Positions 9,401-18,751 of a DNA stretch of 64,000 nt are shown here, in pieces. Both the position numbers and the translations under genes were made by a program. Under the pieces are notes generated by a model. That model made no database searches. It was given only the letters and a program-made list of their open reading frames with translations, and was not told the origin of the DNA. Positions within the stretch are counted from its first letter, which is position 1. Every line of letters begins with the position of its first letter. Source of the stretch: COE1 sp045579665 (GTDB taxonomy: Bacteria > Bacillota > Clostridia > Lachnospirales > Lachnospiraceae); the NCBI GenBank assembly GCA_045579665.1, contig JAZNMO010000128.1:3363-67362 (forward strand). Reading direction: 5' to 3'.

Positions 9401-12400
9401 TCATCCTTGTAGCCTGACATACGTCTGAACTGTCTCTTAGCATTCAATGCTGATGTATTATACTTATGTATAAGGCGATGAAAAATATCACCTTTAACAC
9501 CTTCTGTAGCATTAATCTCATTCATACACTGTTCGGCCTGCTCGTAGATATTCTTGGCATTCTCCTTGCCAATCACAACAGCCGCATTGGTAATCTGATG
9601 CTTAAGCTGTGATACAAGCTTGTCTACTTCGTACAACTCTTCCATGTTAAGCACTGTAATATTACGTCCGCTAAAGATAGTCTGTAAACGCCTAATCTTT
9701 CCATGAGTATGCTCATCGTACTCACTGGCAAGAACATAATCCGCATCTCCCTTCAAACGCTCATATACAAGTGCAAGATTCTGAAGATGCTCTGCAAGCT
9801 TCTGTGACTTTCCAGTATCGATATTTACAGCCTCACACAAATCAATCGTAACCATAACAAGCTGTTTCGGGATGTATTTATTCTCCTTTGGCTTTGCAAG
9901 TCTGCCCTGAAGGTCAAGCATATTCTTCTTGATACGATTTCTTACAACAGACCTCTCATTTCGCTGTGCTCTGCCTAACAAGCTTTCTCTGTGCTTTGTA
10001 TTGAGAGTTGCAATCTTTTTAAGATTACTTTCCTTCATCTTCTCGATACGCTTCTCTAGCTTTACAATTTCACCATTCAAGATATCAATCGTAGCTCCTT
10101 CAGTAGTTCTCAATGCCTCATCACGTTCAAGTGTAATCTCTTTAATCTGATTCTGTAAGCGCTTAATACTTGCCTGCTGTCTAAGCTGTTCCTCTTCAAG
10201 AGCTTTCTTATACTGGTCCTTATACTCTCTCTTAACATCTTTCTTATACTCTGTGAGCTTCTTTTGCATCTGAGTGCGGATGTTATTGATAATCTCTTTG
10301 TCCTGAGAGATTACACGGAAGTAATCAGTATAAAGATTAAGAGCCATGTCATACGCAAGCTGCGAGTTATTCATCTCACTGTCAATGGATACCATGCTGT
10401 CTTTCAGCTTCATCATGAAGTCATGAAGCTCCAGCATCTGATTAGCGTCTGGTACATCATATGCAAGCATTCCACCTGAAGCATCTACAAGCTCACTCCA
10501 GATACTGTCAAGATATACACCCTTTTCACGCAACACATATTTATCCTGGTTAAGTCTGCGGAAACGGTCATAAGAATCGTATACTCTTGCAATCTCGGCT
10601 TTCTGCGACTCGTTAAGACGGATATTGTAAGACTTGATAACTTTCTTCATATCGTTATACTGCTTCTGAATATCCTTATCTACCATTTGCGACGTCGCAA
10701 GAACCGGCTTACATACCTCCTGCATTACACGAATCATATCGTTGTAATTCACGTTCTCTGACTTCTGAATATAAGCAAAGATATTGTAAATGTTCTCAGC
10801 TAATGTCTCCTCGTCAAAGGTCGCATTGTACTGATTGAGATAATGGGTTGCCAAGCTTCTTGCAACGTCCATTGTGACATTCACATCCTTAAGGCTTCCT
10901 GCTGCCTTAATTCCTTCCTTAAGGATTTTTCCAGCATCATAAATCAAACGTCCTGTGGTGCTCTCTGGTGCACTCTCGCTATCCATTAATACAGAATCGT
11001 AATCAATATCATCAGTACCATTGATGATGTCGAGGAATAAATCAAAGTCATCCTTCTCTGAGAAACGCAAGCCGATATCCTCTGAGTATGCTTTCATAGA
11101 GAATCTTGCCACAAATGGATTCTTCCAATTTTCAGCAAAGATAACCCCATTCTCTGTTTCTCTTGTCGGCATCTTATTTCTACGTTCTTCTTCGGTCATA
11201 TCCATACGTTCAGACACATCTCTTGCTTCAATCTCCCCTGCTGTCATTCGATATTTTTCCTGATTGCTTAATTCTTCCGAATCCAAATACAACCTAGCTT
11301 CAAACATTGCATCATCATACTCAGAATACAGCTCGCTATACTTATCATATAATTCCTGCTCCGCAGCTTCATATTCAGCGCCAAAATCCTCAGCTATCTG
11401 TAATCTATTGACCTTGCGAACTAAATTTTTGAACTCATCACTGCCTTTTTCAAAAGCTTCATTAGCTACACGCAAAGCATTCTCATGTTTAACCTGGTTT
11501 TTCTTGATAGATACCTCACTCCATGTATCAATATTAGCACCACCAGCAAATTTTTCTTGTGCCTGTATAGCGTGCTGAATCTCATGTAGTAACGTTCTTT
11601 TTAAAACGTGTTCTGTATATTCACCAAATAAATCTTTACTGATACCGATTTCTCCTGCAAATTCGTTAAAATATCCTCTTGCATCTAAAACATCCTTTTT
11701 ATTAATTTTAATACGTCGTAAAAAAGGGTAATTCTCGTACAATTCATCATGTACTAGGTAATCCGTAAGGTGATTACATTCTCCAATATCCCCATAGGTT
11801 TCTGCCAATACTGCAAATTCTGGATTAAAAAAGTCACCTTCTACACACATTTTTTTAAACTTTTGGTATTTTTCGTTATTGCGCATCTTGGCATCGCCAT
11901 TACGATATACAATAGCCTTACTGTCATCGATTTCAAATCTCCACTTGCCATCAGCTCCTCTAAACCATCCTGTTTCATAAAATATCTTCCATTCAGGTTC
12001 ATCAACATTTTCCATTGACTCAGCTCTTTCTAATGCTGATAAGTCATTCTCAGCGGCATTTACACCTTTAAATGAATGTTTGCTATTGTGGTTTTGCGAG
12101 TCATCGGCTATAATATTATTAAAGAGCTGGGTGCTCGATGCGAGACTACTGTCTTCGGTAGGAAACTCGTTTTCACCCAGCTCTTTTATTTTTGTCACAT
12201 CATACAGTAAACTCACATTTTTAGTATTCATAATATTAATAATTCCTTCAAAAGTCCTGCTATTAACTCTGAAAAGTGTTTTATAATAATCGAATCCACC
12301 TACAGCTTCTTCATGTTTACCTACATCATCTGTATGCTTGATAAATTCACTTACTTCTAAAAGATTATTTAATTCTGGTGAAGCTTTCATTTTTGCTTTC

Positions 12401-15400
12401 GCTGTGGCTTTATTATAATTTTTACCTGCATAACTATATTCTTTTGCAGTTCTCTTTGTTGCTACAATTGGCACACCATCTTTTTCTCCAATGATTGTTC
12501 CACTAAATTTATCCAGAATAGTCTTCTTCGCTATTTTAGCGCATTCTTCCGGTGTTTTACCTTGAAACAAATCTTGTTCCGTATCCACATCAACAAACTT
12601 AACTCCATTTTCCAATGTTTTGATAGACAAGCGTGTTGTGCTACTTTGAGAATCATTGACGTTCGTTTTCGTTTTTACCGCCTCATACCACAACTCTCTT
12701 GCATTGGTATAAGTCTCAATGTCACTCTCCAATATCTTGCCGGCTTTACCCTTTGCCTTATAATCCTTATAGAGATTACGAAGCTTTGAGATAAAGTTAT
12801 CCAGGAAAGATACTATGCGCTGTGCAATGGTCTGATTCTCCTGTACAAATTTATTCACAAAATCTGCATCTGTAAGGAATGTTTCTGAAGCATTTGCAAC
12901 AATTTCTTCACGAATGATAGCCTCATCGTTACCATATTGATTAATGATTTCCTTGCGTAAAGCTTCATATTCCTGTGGGTGATACTCTTGAAATGCATTT
13001 ATTACATAATCCTCGTACTGCTGATACTCTGCTGATGCATTCTGTTTCAGGTCATGTGTAAGCTCATGTGCAAGCACTACCATGGATGGATTGATTGTCT
13101 GATTAGCAATATACAACTTACCATTCTCATACATACCATTAGTACCTACCATGTCTCTAAATTCAACCTCAACACCTAATGCCTTGGCAGTCATCTGTAC
13201 AAGCTCTCTCTGCTCCTGTGATGCATAAACTTTGCTTACCTCTTTTGCCTGATTCTGACCAAGAGCCCAGATAGAATATAATGTACCTTTGTCGATAAAC
13301 GCTTCAAAGTTAGCCCCCTTCTCCATACTCTGTTCAAAAGACATATCTGTATAACCACAATTATAAAATGCATTGAACGCTCTCGTGTATGTATCAATCG
13401 GCATACCCTGTTTATAATCTGCTACAAATGCACTTGAAATTGTCTTATTAGGGATATCAGCAGCAATCTGTTCAATCCGTGTCAGTTTGTCACCGTTTTG
13501 ATTCGTATACCCTGTTCTAATAAGCTGTTCTTCAAACAATCCTTTCTGGAATGCAGTAGCCTTATCACCTTTTGTCATAAGGTCCAGTGCCGTCTCTCGC
13601 ACTTGCATATCATAATCCTGCAAGATACCATTTTCTTCATTTGCATTTACTGTATTTACGATACGCTGATAATCATCGGTGGTAAGATTACTTGCTTTAC
13701 CTCTGTTGGCCGTCTGAACAGCTCCCACAGAACCAAAGATACCACCGGATATTGCACCTCCAAAGAATGACTGACCAAGTCCCATGATAAAGTCCTTTGT
13801 TGCTTTCTTATCTGCCTCTGTAATACTCATTCCCTGCTTGTAATATGCATCCACTGACTGATGATACTCCGAATAAGCACCATTAATCAGATTGTCAGTA
13901 ATCATATTTGCAAGGTCGGTTGCCACCTCTTCTGTACCTTCAATGCCTGCCTGTGCAAAGATATTTGCAATCATGGATTTTGTGGCCGCTTTACCCTGCT
14001 TTGTAGCGATATCCCAGAAATGGTCTAAGGATACCTTCTCAAATATCACCTCTGCTCCACCTGCAGCAAGCCCGGTCATTAATGCCTGTTCCTTGCTTGC
14101 TCCTCTCTGTGTTGCCATCTTGGCCGCTTCCGTTCCTGCATTCGTTCCCATCAGCGCAAGTGAAGCTCCTCCGCTTACTGTACTGACAGGAAGTATAGCC
14201 GCCATATCCGCAATGCTCATACCGGTCTGATATAAGAAATTAGCAACATTATTGTCAATGCCTTGCGACGTCGCATTTCTGACTGTATCGGAGTAATTAG
14301 TCAAATCATATGCCGGCGAATTCACATTGAGCGGCGCATGCTCATTCACATAGGTTAATGCATTAAGTGCTTCCGCTCCTGCTGTAATACCTCTCACAGG
14401 CGCTGTGAGGACTGTTCCTGCGTTCATAGCAGCCTTGCCGAAGAAATTAGCGTCATCGTATTTCTGCTGTGTCTCTGTAGCTCTCTGCCCTGCTCTGTCT
14501 GCATCATATGCAAAGGTATAGTACTCATATAACGAGTCAAATTCTTCCTCTGAGATACCCTGCTTTGCAAGAGCATCTTTTGCATCCTGTTCCAGTGCTT
14601 TTCTATCCTGCTCCCTTGCACGTCCGTCATACAATCCGACAAATGACATGATATCCTTCGCAGTACCCGGTCCTTCTGCTTGGAAATCTCTATATTTCTT
14701 AAATGCCTCCAATGATTCCTCATTGAGCTTTGCTAGCGCCTCACTCTGCTGTTTACCAAATAGAGCCGCCTCATAATCATGTAGAGCATTTTCTAAGCTA
14801 TGCTTATCTGCCTGATACTGCGTGTCCTTACCATTAAGTGTCTTAATGCCTTTTAATGCGGTATCGTCAAGACTATGGTCTTGTAAGCCTTCCAGCTGTT
14901 CTTTTGTCTCATCAATCTTGTGCTGGATTACATCAACTGACATCCTCTCGATTGCGCTCTTACGCCTTGCATCTTCTATCGCATCCATATAGCTGTTCTT
15001 ATCTTCAAAGGTATTCATATAATCAGATACCGCAGATACATTCTTACCTGCATCAACTACATTTGCAAGCGAAGCCTTCAGGGCATTTCGTGCATCTGTA
15101 CCGGCATCCCCCATACTCCATGACTGACGCATTAGCTCAAAGGCTTCTCTTCTGATTGCATCCTGCTCATCCTGATACTGATAGTTGTAATCAGCCATTT
15201 CCTGTGGTGTATACTTTCCCTCTCTAAATATTAATGACTTTCTGGCCGTATCAGCCATATTTATGTTGTTGTCGAGATGTGTATTAACCTGCTGGATATA
15301 ATTATTAGTTCTTTCTGCCTTGCGTCTCTGAAGCTCGTTATATCCTTCCGGATTGCGCTCCTTCATGTAATCAGTAAAGCGTTTGGAAGTACGTCCTGTA

Positions 15401-15501
15401 CTTCCATTGCTATACTGTACTGATGGTATTACATCTTTTGTGCTCAATGTCGCTTTTTGTTCCTCTTCTCTTCTTTTTCGTCTGTAATCACTGAATTTCA
15501 T
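6463..15501 (-). CDS. Giant polyvalent virion/ejection protein (3012 aa)
   Basis: Large polyvalent proteins of short-tailed phages are packaged in the capsid and injected with the DNA. Visible parts: helical and coiled N-terminus; a Gly/Ala-rich hydrophobic region at about 350-590; a first metalloprotease-like HELTHD (His812-Glu813-His816); a PBECR/LPD3-like domain at about 955-1105 ending LLYDVTKIKE; a second HEIQH (His1306-Glu1307-His1310); a polyvalent-protein signature AGEIEARDVSERM near 1422; a coiled coil at 1735-1840; and a long C-terminal half with a further hydrophobic stretch and GTISDSEA-type repeats. It carries two dispersed palindromes and an in-frame 66-bp palindromic element. 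The roles in wall entry or attack on host components are inferred. Confidence 0.85.
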   Translation of the reverse strand: MKFSDYRRKRREEEQKATLSTKDVIPSVQYSNGSTGRTSKRFTDYMKERNPEGYNELQRRKAERTNNYIQQVNTHLDNNINMADTARKSLIFREGKYTPQEMADYNYQYQDEQDAIRREAFELMRQSWSMGDAGTDARNALKASLANVVDAGKNVSAVSDYMNTFEDKNSYMDAIEDARRKSAIERMSVDVIQHKIDETKEQLEGLQDHSLDDTALKGIKTLNGKDTQYQADKHSLENALHDYEAALFGKQQSEALAKLNEESLEAFKKYRDFQAEGPGTAKDIMSFVGLYDGRAREQDRKALEQDAKDALAKQGISEEEFDSLYEYYTFAYDADRAGQRATETQQKYDDANFFGKAAMNAGTVLTAPVRGITAGAEALNALTYVNEHAPLNVNSPAYDLTNYSDTVRNATSQGIDNNVANFLYQTGMSIADMAAILPVSTVSGGASLALMGTNAGTEAAKMATQRGASKEQALMTGLAAGGAEVIFEKVSLDHFWDIATKQGKAATKSMIANIFAQAGIEGTEEVATDLANMITDNLINGAYSEYHQSVDAYYKQGMSITEADKKATKDFIMGLGQSFFGGAISGGIFGSVGAVQTANRGKASNLTTDDYQRIVNTVNANEENGILQDYDMQVRETALDLMTKGDKATAFQKGLFEEQLIRTGYTNQNGDKLTRIEQIAADIPNKTISSAFVADYKQGMPIDTYTRAFNAFYNCGYTDMSFEQSMEKGANFEAFIDKGTLYSIWALGQNQAKEVSKVYASQEQRELVQMTAKALGVEVEFRDMVGTNGMYENGKLYIANQTINPSMVVLAHELTHDLKQNASAEYQQYEDYVINAFQEYHPQEYEALRKEIINQYGNDEAIIREEIVANASETFLTDADFVNKFVQENQTIAQRIVSFLDNFISKLRNLYKDYKAKGKAGKILESDIETYTNARELWYEAVKTKTNVNDSQSSTTRLSIKTLENGVKFVDVDTEQDLFQGKTPEECAKIAKKTILDKFSGTIIGEKDGVPIVATKRTAKEYSYAGKNYNKATAKAKMKASPELNNLLEVSEFIKHTDDVGKHEEAVGGFDYYKTLFRVNSRTFEGIINIMNTKNVSLLYDVTKIKELGENEFPTEDSSLASSTQLFNNIIADDSQNHNSKHSFKGVNAAENDLSALERAESMENVDEPEWKIFYETGWFRGADGKWRFEIDDSKAIVYRNGDAKMRNNEKYQKFKKMCVEGDFFNPEFAVLAETYGDIGECNHLTDYLVHDELYENYPFLRRIKINKKDVLDARGYFNEFAGEIGISKDLFGEYTEHVLKRTLLHEIQHAIQAQEKFAGGANIDTWSEVSIKKNQVKHENALRVANEAFEKGSDEFKNLVRKVNRLQIAEDFGAEYEAAEQELYDKYSELYSEYDDAMFEARLYLDSEELSNQEKYRMTAGEIEARDVSERMDMTEEERRNKMPTRETENGVIFAENWKNPFVARFSMKAYSEDIGLRFSEKDDFDLFLDIINGTDDIDYDSVLMDSESAPESTTGRLIYDAGKILKEGIKAAGSLKDVNVTMDVARSLATHYLNQYNATFDEETLAENIYNIFAYIQKSENVNYNDMIRVMQEVCKPVLATSQMVDKDIQKQYNDMKKVIKSYNIRLNESQKAEIARVYDSYDRFRRLNQDKYVLREKGVYLDSIWSELVDASGGMLAYDVPDANQMLELHDFMMKLKDSMVSIDSEMNNSQLAYDMALNLYTDYFRVISQDKEIINNIRTQMQKKLTEYKKDVKREYKDQYKKALEEEQLRQQASIKRLQNQIKEITLERDEALRTTEGATIDILNGEIVKLEKRIEKMKESNLKKIATLNTKHRESLLGRAQRNERSVVRNRIKKNMLDLQGRLAKPKENKYIPKQLVMVTIDLCEAVNIDTGKSQKLAEHLQNLALVYERLKGDADYVLASEYDEHTHGKIRRLQTIFSGRNITVLNMEELYEVDKLVSQLKHQITNAAVVIGKENAKNIYEQAEQCMNEINATEGVKGDIFHRLIHKYNTSALNAKRQFRRMSGYKDDSVLNQMYEDLNEGSHRQMQVLMETARMFDGVLSGGQQQKAVRNMVGQLEQDWVEMDINLHGVEPVKVPKAFRVSLAMHIQNKSNLDHIIYGGLTIPEPNAYQRGDYKTAYATGHTIRFIPSGPLTPAQRQEAYNFAVRKLNKAVAEMTPYERQFLAVSEQFFHRYTGEKINEVSLQLNGYKKAVVNKYFPIRTDSNFTHAELEGLVRNGSIEGMGFLNSRVGARNPILLEDITKVIQRQSENVAKYYGFAIPIRNFNKIYNTTKFGYRDSTKSVIARKWGVEGQKYIENLLIDIQSHRGQEGTFFDKLQGNFAQAVLTSNLSVAAQQIVAYPTAAATLGWDAVIKGMKYIPSKLDMDHIAKYTPLLWYRNRGTGADEIGDVGKNRDAYQNMASKLTGWLDSKDLKALAKVSGWGEDRLKDTMDVLQKIDTKAVGSLWKASEIFVEEQMHMSVKTHGEDAFYKQVAKVFNECVDDTQANYSTMQRPDILRKPNTLYKAVFMFKTQPLQNFGIIYDAVGNLRAKNEELKVTNLTDEVRKKLESARDESAKTLARAVSSQLAAAGLIFVLKFLAAAITHRVDKYRGDDGDLAADRILEEGFNEVMSNLSGSVLFGSEIYNFLYSAITKDTYYGISVGPTDSLNDLLDSTLRYFKDSSAKNLRSLIFDIGTVIGIPAENLYKTVNGAGLHLEDFINGEPLSFNAGYTGSMSAYYKVMYESLASGDSKEYKKVYDKALEQQLLTKTEDEAKSAITAGIKSKLKESYIAGEISDDQALQILNTLGDDDAYFTIKAWDNADNEEYSKYSELAEAVRTGKNIDTELQELIDNGVKEKTAIEKLIAAVKEGWKDGTISDSEASKYLKEYKSDFTDEDVYWELRKWSREDTYAEGESYSRYDDLVAAVENGTFDTVVKEYAEHGLEAKDIKRNITSAYKEQYMEAYRSKQYKLCNEIKDKLNILKVKGKRLFGQPDYLDWNKDAIESK
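10687..10700. repeat. Dispersed palindrome site 2
   Basis: Perfect TTGCGACGTCGCAA inside the giant gene, encoding Ala-Thr-Ser-Gln. Confidence 0.85.
12121..12186. repeat. 66-bp branched palindromic element inside the giant gene
   Basis: A perfect 13-bp inverted repeat (AAAGAGCTGGGTG at 12121-12133 with its complement at 12174-12186) encloses three smaller inverted repeats: CTCG/CGAG, CTAC/GTAG and GAAA/TTTC. It keeps the reading frame and codes for a low-complexity linker between two domains. Confidence 0.7.
14263..14276. repeat. Dispersed palindrome site 3
   Basis: TTGCGACGTCGCAT inside the giant gene (13 of 14 consensus bases), encoding Ala-Thr-Ser-Gln. Confidence 0.8.
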
Positions 15502-15510
15502 GTAATCCTC

Positions 15511-16776
15511 CTACCATCCTAAACGCTGCTTTTTTACTGCCTCATACCATGCCTGAATTTCTGCACTCTTGGCCGCTTCATCCTCCGAAGTATCCTCTAC
15601 ATACTTTCCAATCTGTGCAAGATAATCTTCAATCGCTGCATAGCTGTATCCGCTTTCTATCAGTCTTCCAAGATATGCATCCAGCTCATCGCCCTCAAGG
15701 AACTGCATCTGCTCCTCAATATCATCTGTAAGCTTTTTACCGTCCGAATACTCAGATACTGCCGTACCACTCTTAGCACTTGTTTTACTTGCATTAAAGC
15801 TCTTCTCCCACTGTGCGTCTGCAATAGCATCTCTCTGCTGTTCATATTCAAACGCTTTCTGCCACTGCTCATCAGATACCGTATCCCTGCTCTTGCTATA
15901 GTCAAAGCTCTGCTGCCACTGACTGTCACTCACTGCATCCCTGTTTTGATTGTAGTTGAATGACTGTGCCCACTGAGCATCTGCTACGGCATCTCTTTCC
16001 TTCTGATAAGCAAACTGTTCCTGATTAAACTCCTGATTCCAAAGATTATTTTGCATACTTGAAAGATAATCTCTATCATTGTAAAAATCTGATACCTGGT
16101 CTCTATAAGCTCCATAATCCTGATTGTAAAGAGTATTGTACTGGTCCATGCTAAAACTTCTGTCTGCCTGCCAATCGCTTACACTGTCACGGTGTTTTCC
16201 ATATTCCCTGTCATCCTGTGCGCTCACTGCTGATAACTGGTCATACATCTTATCTGTATCCATCTGATACTTCTGCAATGCCATCTGATAAAGGTCAGGA
16301 ATTTTATCATTAAGCTGTGTCAGATACTGCTGGTACGCCTGTGAGCCTGCACTTGCTCCGTAGGACGACCCGAATCCCCCTGTCAACGCACTTGTCGCCG
16401 CCTGTGTATCTAGCATGGCCTGCTTGCCTGCCTGTTCATACTGATTCTTATAATTCTGATATAGGGCATCAGCGTTGAAATCATACTTGAAATCCTTCTG
16501 CTGAAGGATATTGTCAAGAAGCGTGTTAATCTGCCCGGAATACTGACTCTGGTAATTGCTCGGCTTATTTGCATTTGTCTCCTGAAGCTGTTTGTATGCC
16601 TGCGTCACCGTATCTGATGCCTGATACTGCCCGGGTGCATTCTTATTAACTGCTCCAAGGGCTGCTGACGCCTCGCCGGATGTGGTAGGGTTTGCTGTAT
16701 TACGGTTATATACAGTCTTAGTTCCCGGAAGTTCCACACTGTCTGTTAAGGTCCTTTTCTTTTTAGTATCAGCCAT
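15511..16776 (-). CDS. Phage virion protein with tandem Asp-Ala-Gln-Trp repeats
   Basis: The start chosen is ATG 16776 (MADTKKKRTL), preceded by GGAGGGTAAGA, giving 421 residues; an upstream in-frame start lacks a ribosome site. Residues 100-200 are helical with an Ala/Gly/Ser-rich turn. From about 205 to 330 there are repeats of roughly 20 residues, including RDAVADAQW, RDAVSDSQW, RDTVSDEQW and RDAIADAQW, each followed by SF or AF. Long helical repeat proteins next to the giant protein are typical internal virion or ejection components of podoviruses. The start overlaps the preceding small gene by 8 nt. Confidence 0.8.
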   Translation of the reverse strand: MADTKKKRTLTDSVELPGTKTVYNRNTANPTTSGEASAALGAVNKNAPGQYQASDTVTQAYKQLQETNANKPSNYQSQYSGQINTLLDNILQQKDFKYDFNADALYQNYKNQYEQAGKQAMLDTQAATSALTGGFGSSYGASAGSQAYQQYLTQLNDKIPDLYQMALQKYQMDTDKMYDQLSAVSAQDDREYGKHRDSVSDWQADRSFSMDQYNTLYNQDYGAYRDQVSDFYNDRDYLSSMQNNLWNQEFNQEQFAYQKERDAVADAQWAQSFNYNQNRDAVSDSQWQQSFDYSKSRDTVSDEQWQKAFEYEQQRDAIADAQWEKSFNASKTSAKSGTAVSEYSDGKKLTDDIEEQMQFLEGDELDAYLGRLIESGYSYAAIEDYLAQIGKYVEDTSEDEAAKSAEIQAWYEAVKKQRLGW

Positions 16777-16969
16777 TCTTACCCTCCAGTTCTGCCACTC
16801 TGGCTTTAAGCTCTGCATTCTCTTTTCTTATGTCCTCAATCGTTGCATTCATAGTACTTAGCGTCCTTTGTAACTCATTTGCAAGTGAAAAAAGATATGT
16901 TCTGATATTATCTAACTGCTTAGGAACAGGATACCTCTCCTGTCCTTTAATAGGTGGTATATTAATCAT
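16769..16969 (-). CDS. Small coiled-coil phage protein
   Basis: A 66-residue protein (MINIPPIKGQERYP at the N-terminus) whose second half is a leucine/alanine heptad coiled coil (LKARVAELEGKNG). It overlaps both neighbours by 8 nt, the 593-residue tail gene upstream and the DAQW-repeat gene downstream. The position suggests a small structural or assembly partner. No family recognised. Confidence 0.75.
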   Translation of the reverse strand: MINIPPIKGQERYPVPKQLDNIRTYLFSLANELQRTLSTMNATIEDIRKENAELKARVAELEGKNG

Positions 16970-18743
16970 GTCTTACGCTACCTCCTTTAATCGTCTTGGT
17001 AAGAGAATATAACCTACATCCTCCTATACCTTTGAATTTCAGCCTTGCATGGTCACATCTGCGCAAAGATAAAGGTATATTATAGGTTCTCTTCTCTGTT
17101 GATTGTATATTGGTAACAAGCTCCCATATATCACTGGAATCGTACTGAATGAATATCTGTAACTGTGCCTGCTTCTCTATTACAAGCCTTAATGTAAGAG
17201 CTGAGATATACTTTGTGTCTGTGGTATCCATACCGATATCACCTGTCTCACATTCCCACTCCACATACTTCTCCTTTTCATAGATATAATTTTGCCCCGG
17301 GTAAATTTCTCCCGGATATGCATATACATCCTCCGGCATTCCAGGGAACAATGTATTAACCAAAGCATCTGTATTGGTTACGAGAAGCACATTATCCTTA
17401 TCCACGCAATACAATGCACCTGATGCATTGGCAAAATACTGCAGCTCTGTGTCATCCTCTGCATGCCACATTCCCTTTATCGTGTCGTATACGAATACCT
17501 TCCACTCATAATTAGCATTTCGCATGCACACATAATACTTATCCTTGCAATACCCTGCTTTCGCATCAAAGAATACAGATGTACCAAGTTCAGACGATAT
17601 ATTCACTGGAAGCGAACCGTCATAACTGCATATACCGTTCACTGCCTTGTAATACAGAATTTCATTAATCGTTACAAGGCTTTTCTCACTGCCTTCCTGT
17701 ACCCCTCGGCAACGTGTCGTCGTAATCGTATAATTGCTTGGCTGTGTACCGTATACTTTGATAATGGCATTCTCCTTGAAGAAAAGAACATATCCTAGAT
17801 GAGATATTGCACCGGTGAACTTACCTTCAATGCCAATTGTAGCCGTATATGAATCTGAAGATATCCCCATGTAACATCTCCAGTTCTTCGGGTCACCCAG
17901 CTTGCATGCATATATCTCATGATTTGCTGATGAACATCCCCATATGCGGTTATCAAGTTCTGTCACATAATCCATGTCAGGCACCACCCTGGTAAGTTTC
18001 ACTTTGCTTTCCTGTGTGATTACAGAATTAATCAAGCCTGCTACAATGATGTATCCGTCACCTGCTCCGTATACAATGTTATCTGTGTTAAGGCTTGCGA
18101 TGTCGCAACCTTCAATCGTTACCGCATCATATTCCGCAAAGGAATTAATTGCAGAATTAGATATACGGATGTATGTAGAAGCAATCTCAACCCACTGTGA
18201 AGAGCTGGAAGCATATTCTTTCAGCACGTTAGGTGTCGTACTGGTGTCAAGCCACACCGGATGTTCTGTTACATCCTCAGGCTCTGTAGCGCTCACATAC
18301 GGTTCGTAAGCCGCTCCATTTAACTGACATAGAGTATATGTTGTTTCACCTTCCGTTTGTACAGATACCTCCATGGTATCTAACTCACCTGTATACGTGT
18401 TGTAAATCAACTTATCCGGAAAGATACATAGATAAGCTCCTATGCGCACAAACTGTTTCTCTGTATCTGTCACATCACACACATAGTTACCGTCATACCA
18501 AAACTCTCCGTTATTAATCCAAGCAAGAGCATCCCCGCCAAATAATCCCTTAGGGTTGCTAAACCGCTGTATGATTCCTCTCTTATCTCTTGGACTGAGA
18601 ACCGGATAATAATCACTTGTCATATTCACCATGTCATAGAACTGTTCCTCTCCTATGACAAGGTTGTGATTATATCCGGCAAATACATTCTGCATTGCTC
18701 TTGCAGTTGCATTACTTTTTATTAACGCCTGTATAAGTTTCAT
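16962..18743 (-). CDS. Phage tail/neck structural protein, beta-rich
   Basis: A 593-residue protein starting MKLIQALIKSNATARAMQN, with a short helical N-terminus followed by a long beta-rich body whose spaced Trp, Tyr and Gly-Asp motifs resemble propeller-type phage tail proteins (for example GGDALAWINNGEFWYDGNYV). It follows the connector gene and precedes the small coiled-coil and virion proteins, the place of the tail hub or nozzle in short-tailed phages. The hub assignment is inferred from position and length. It contains palindrome site 4. Confidence 0.75.
   Translation of the reverse strand: MKLIQALIKSNATARAMQNVFAGYNHNLVIGEEQFYDMVNMTSDYYPVLSPRDKRGIIQRFSNPKGLFGGDALAWINNGEFWYDGNYVCDVTDTEKQFVRIGAYLCIFPDKLIYNTYTGELDTMEVSVQTEGETTYTLCQLNGAAYEPYVSATEPEDVTEHPVWLDTSTTPNVLKEYASSSSQWVEIASTYIRISNSAINSFAEYDAVTIEGCDIASLNTDNIVYGAGDGYIIVAGLINSVITQESKVKLTRVVPDMDYVTELDNRIWGCSSANHEIYACKLGDPKNWRCYMGISSDSYTATIGIEGKFTGAISHLGYVLFFKENAIIKVYGTQPSNYTITTTRCRGVQEGSEKSLVTINEILYYKAVNGICSYDGSLPVNISSELGTSVFFDAKAGYCKDKYYVCMRNANYEWKVFVYDTIKGMWHAEDDTELQYFANASGALYCVDKDNVLLVTNTDALVNTLFPGMPEDVYAYPGEIYPGQNYIYEKEKYVEWECETGDIGMDTTDTKYISALTLRLVIEKQAQLQIFIQYDSSDIWELVTNIQSTEKRTYNIPLSLRRCDHARLKFKGIGGCRLYSLTKTIKGGSVRHD
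18095..18108. repeat. Dispersed palindrome site 4
   Basis: TTGCGATGTCGCAA inside the 593-residue tail gene, encoding Cys-Asp-Ile-Ala, a different frame from the ATSQ sites. Confidence 0.85.
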
Positions 18744-18751
18744 CTCATCAC

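Noticed and set aside
12121..12186. tRNA gene suggested by the four-stem shape
   Set aside because: The outer stem is 13 bp, there is no TTCRA-type T loop, and the segment is inside an intact reading frame.
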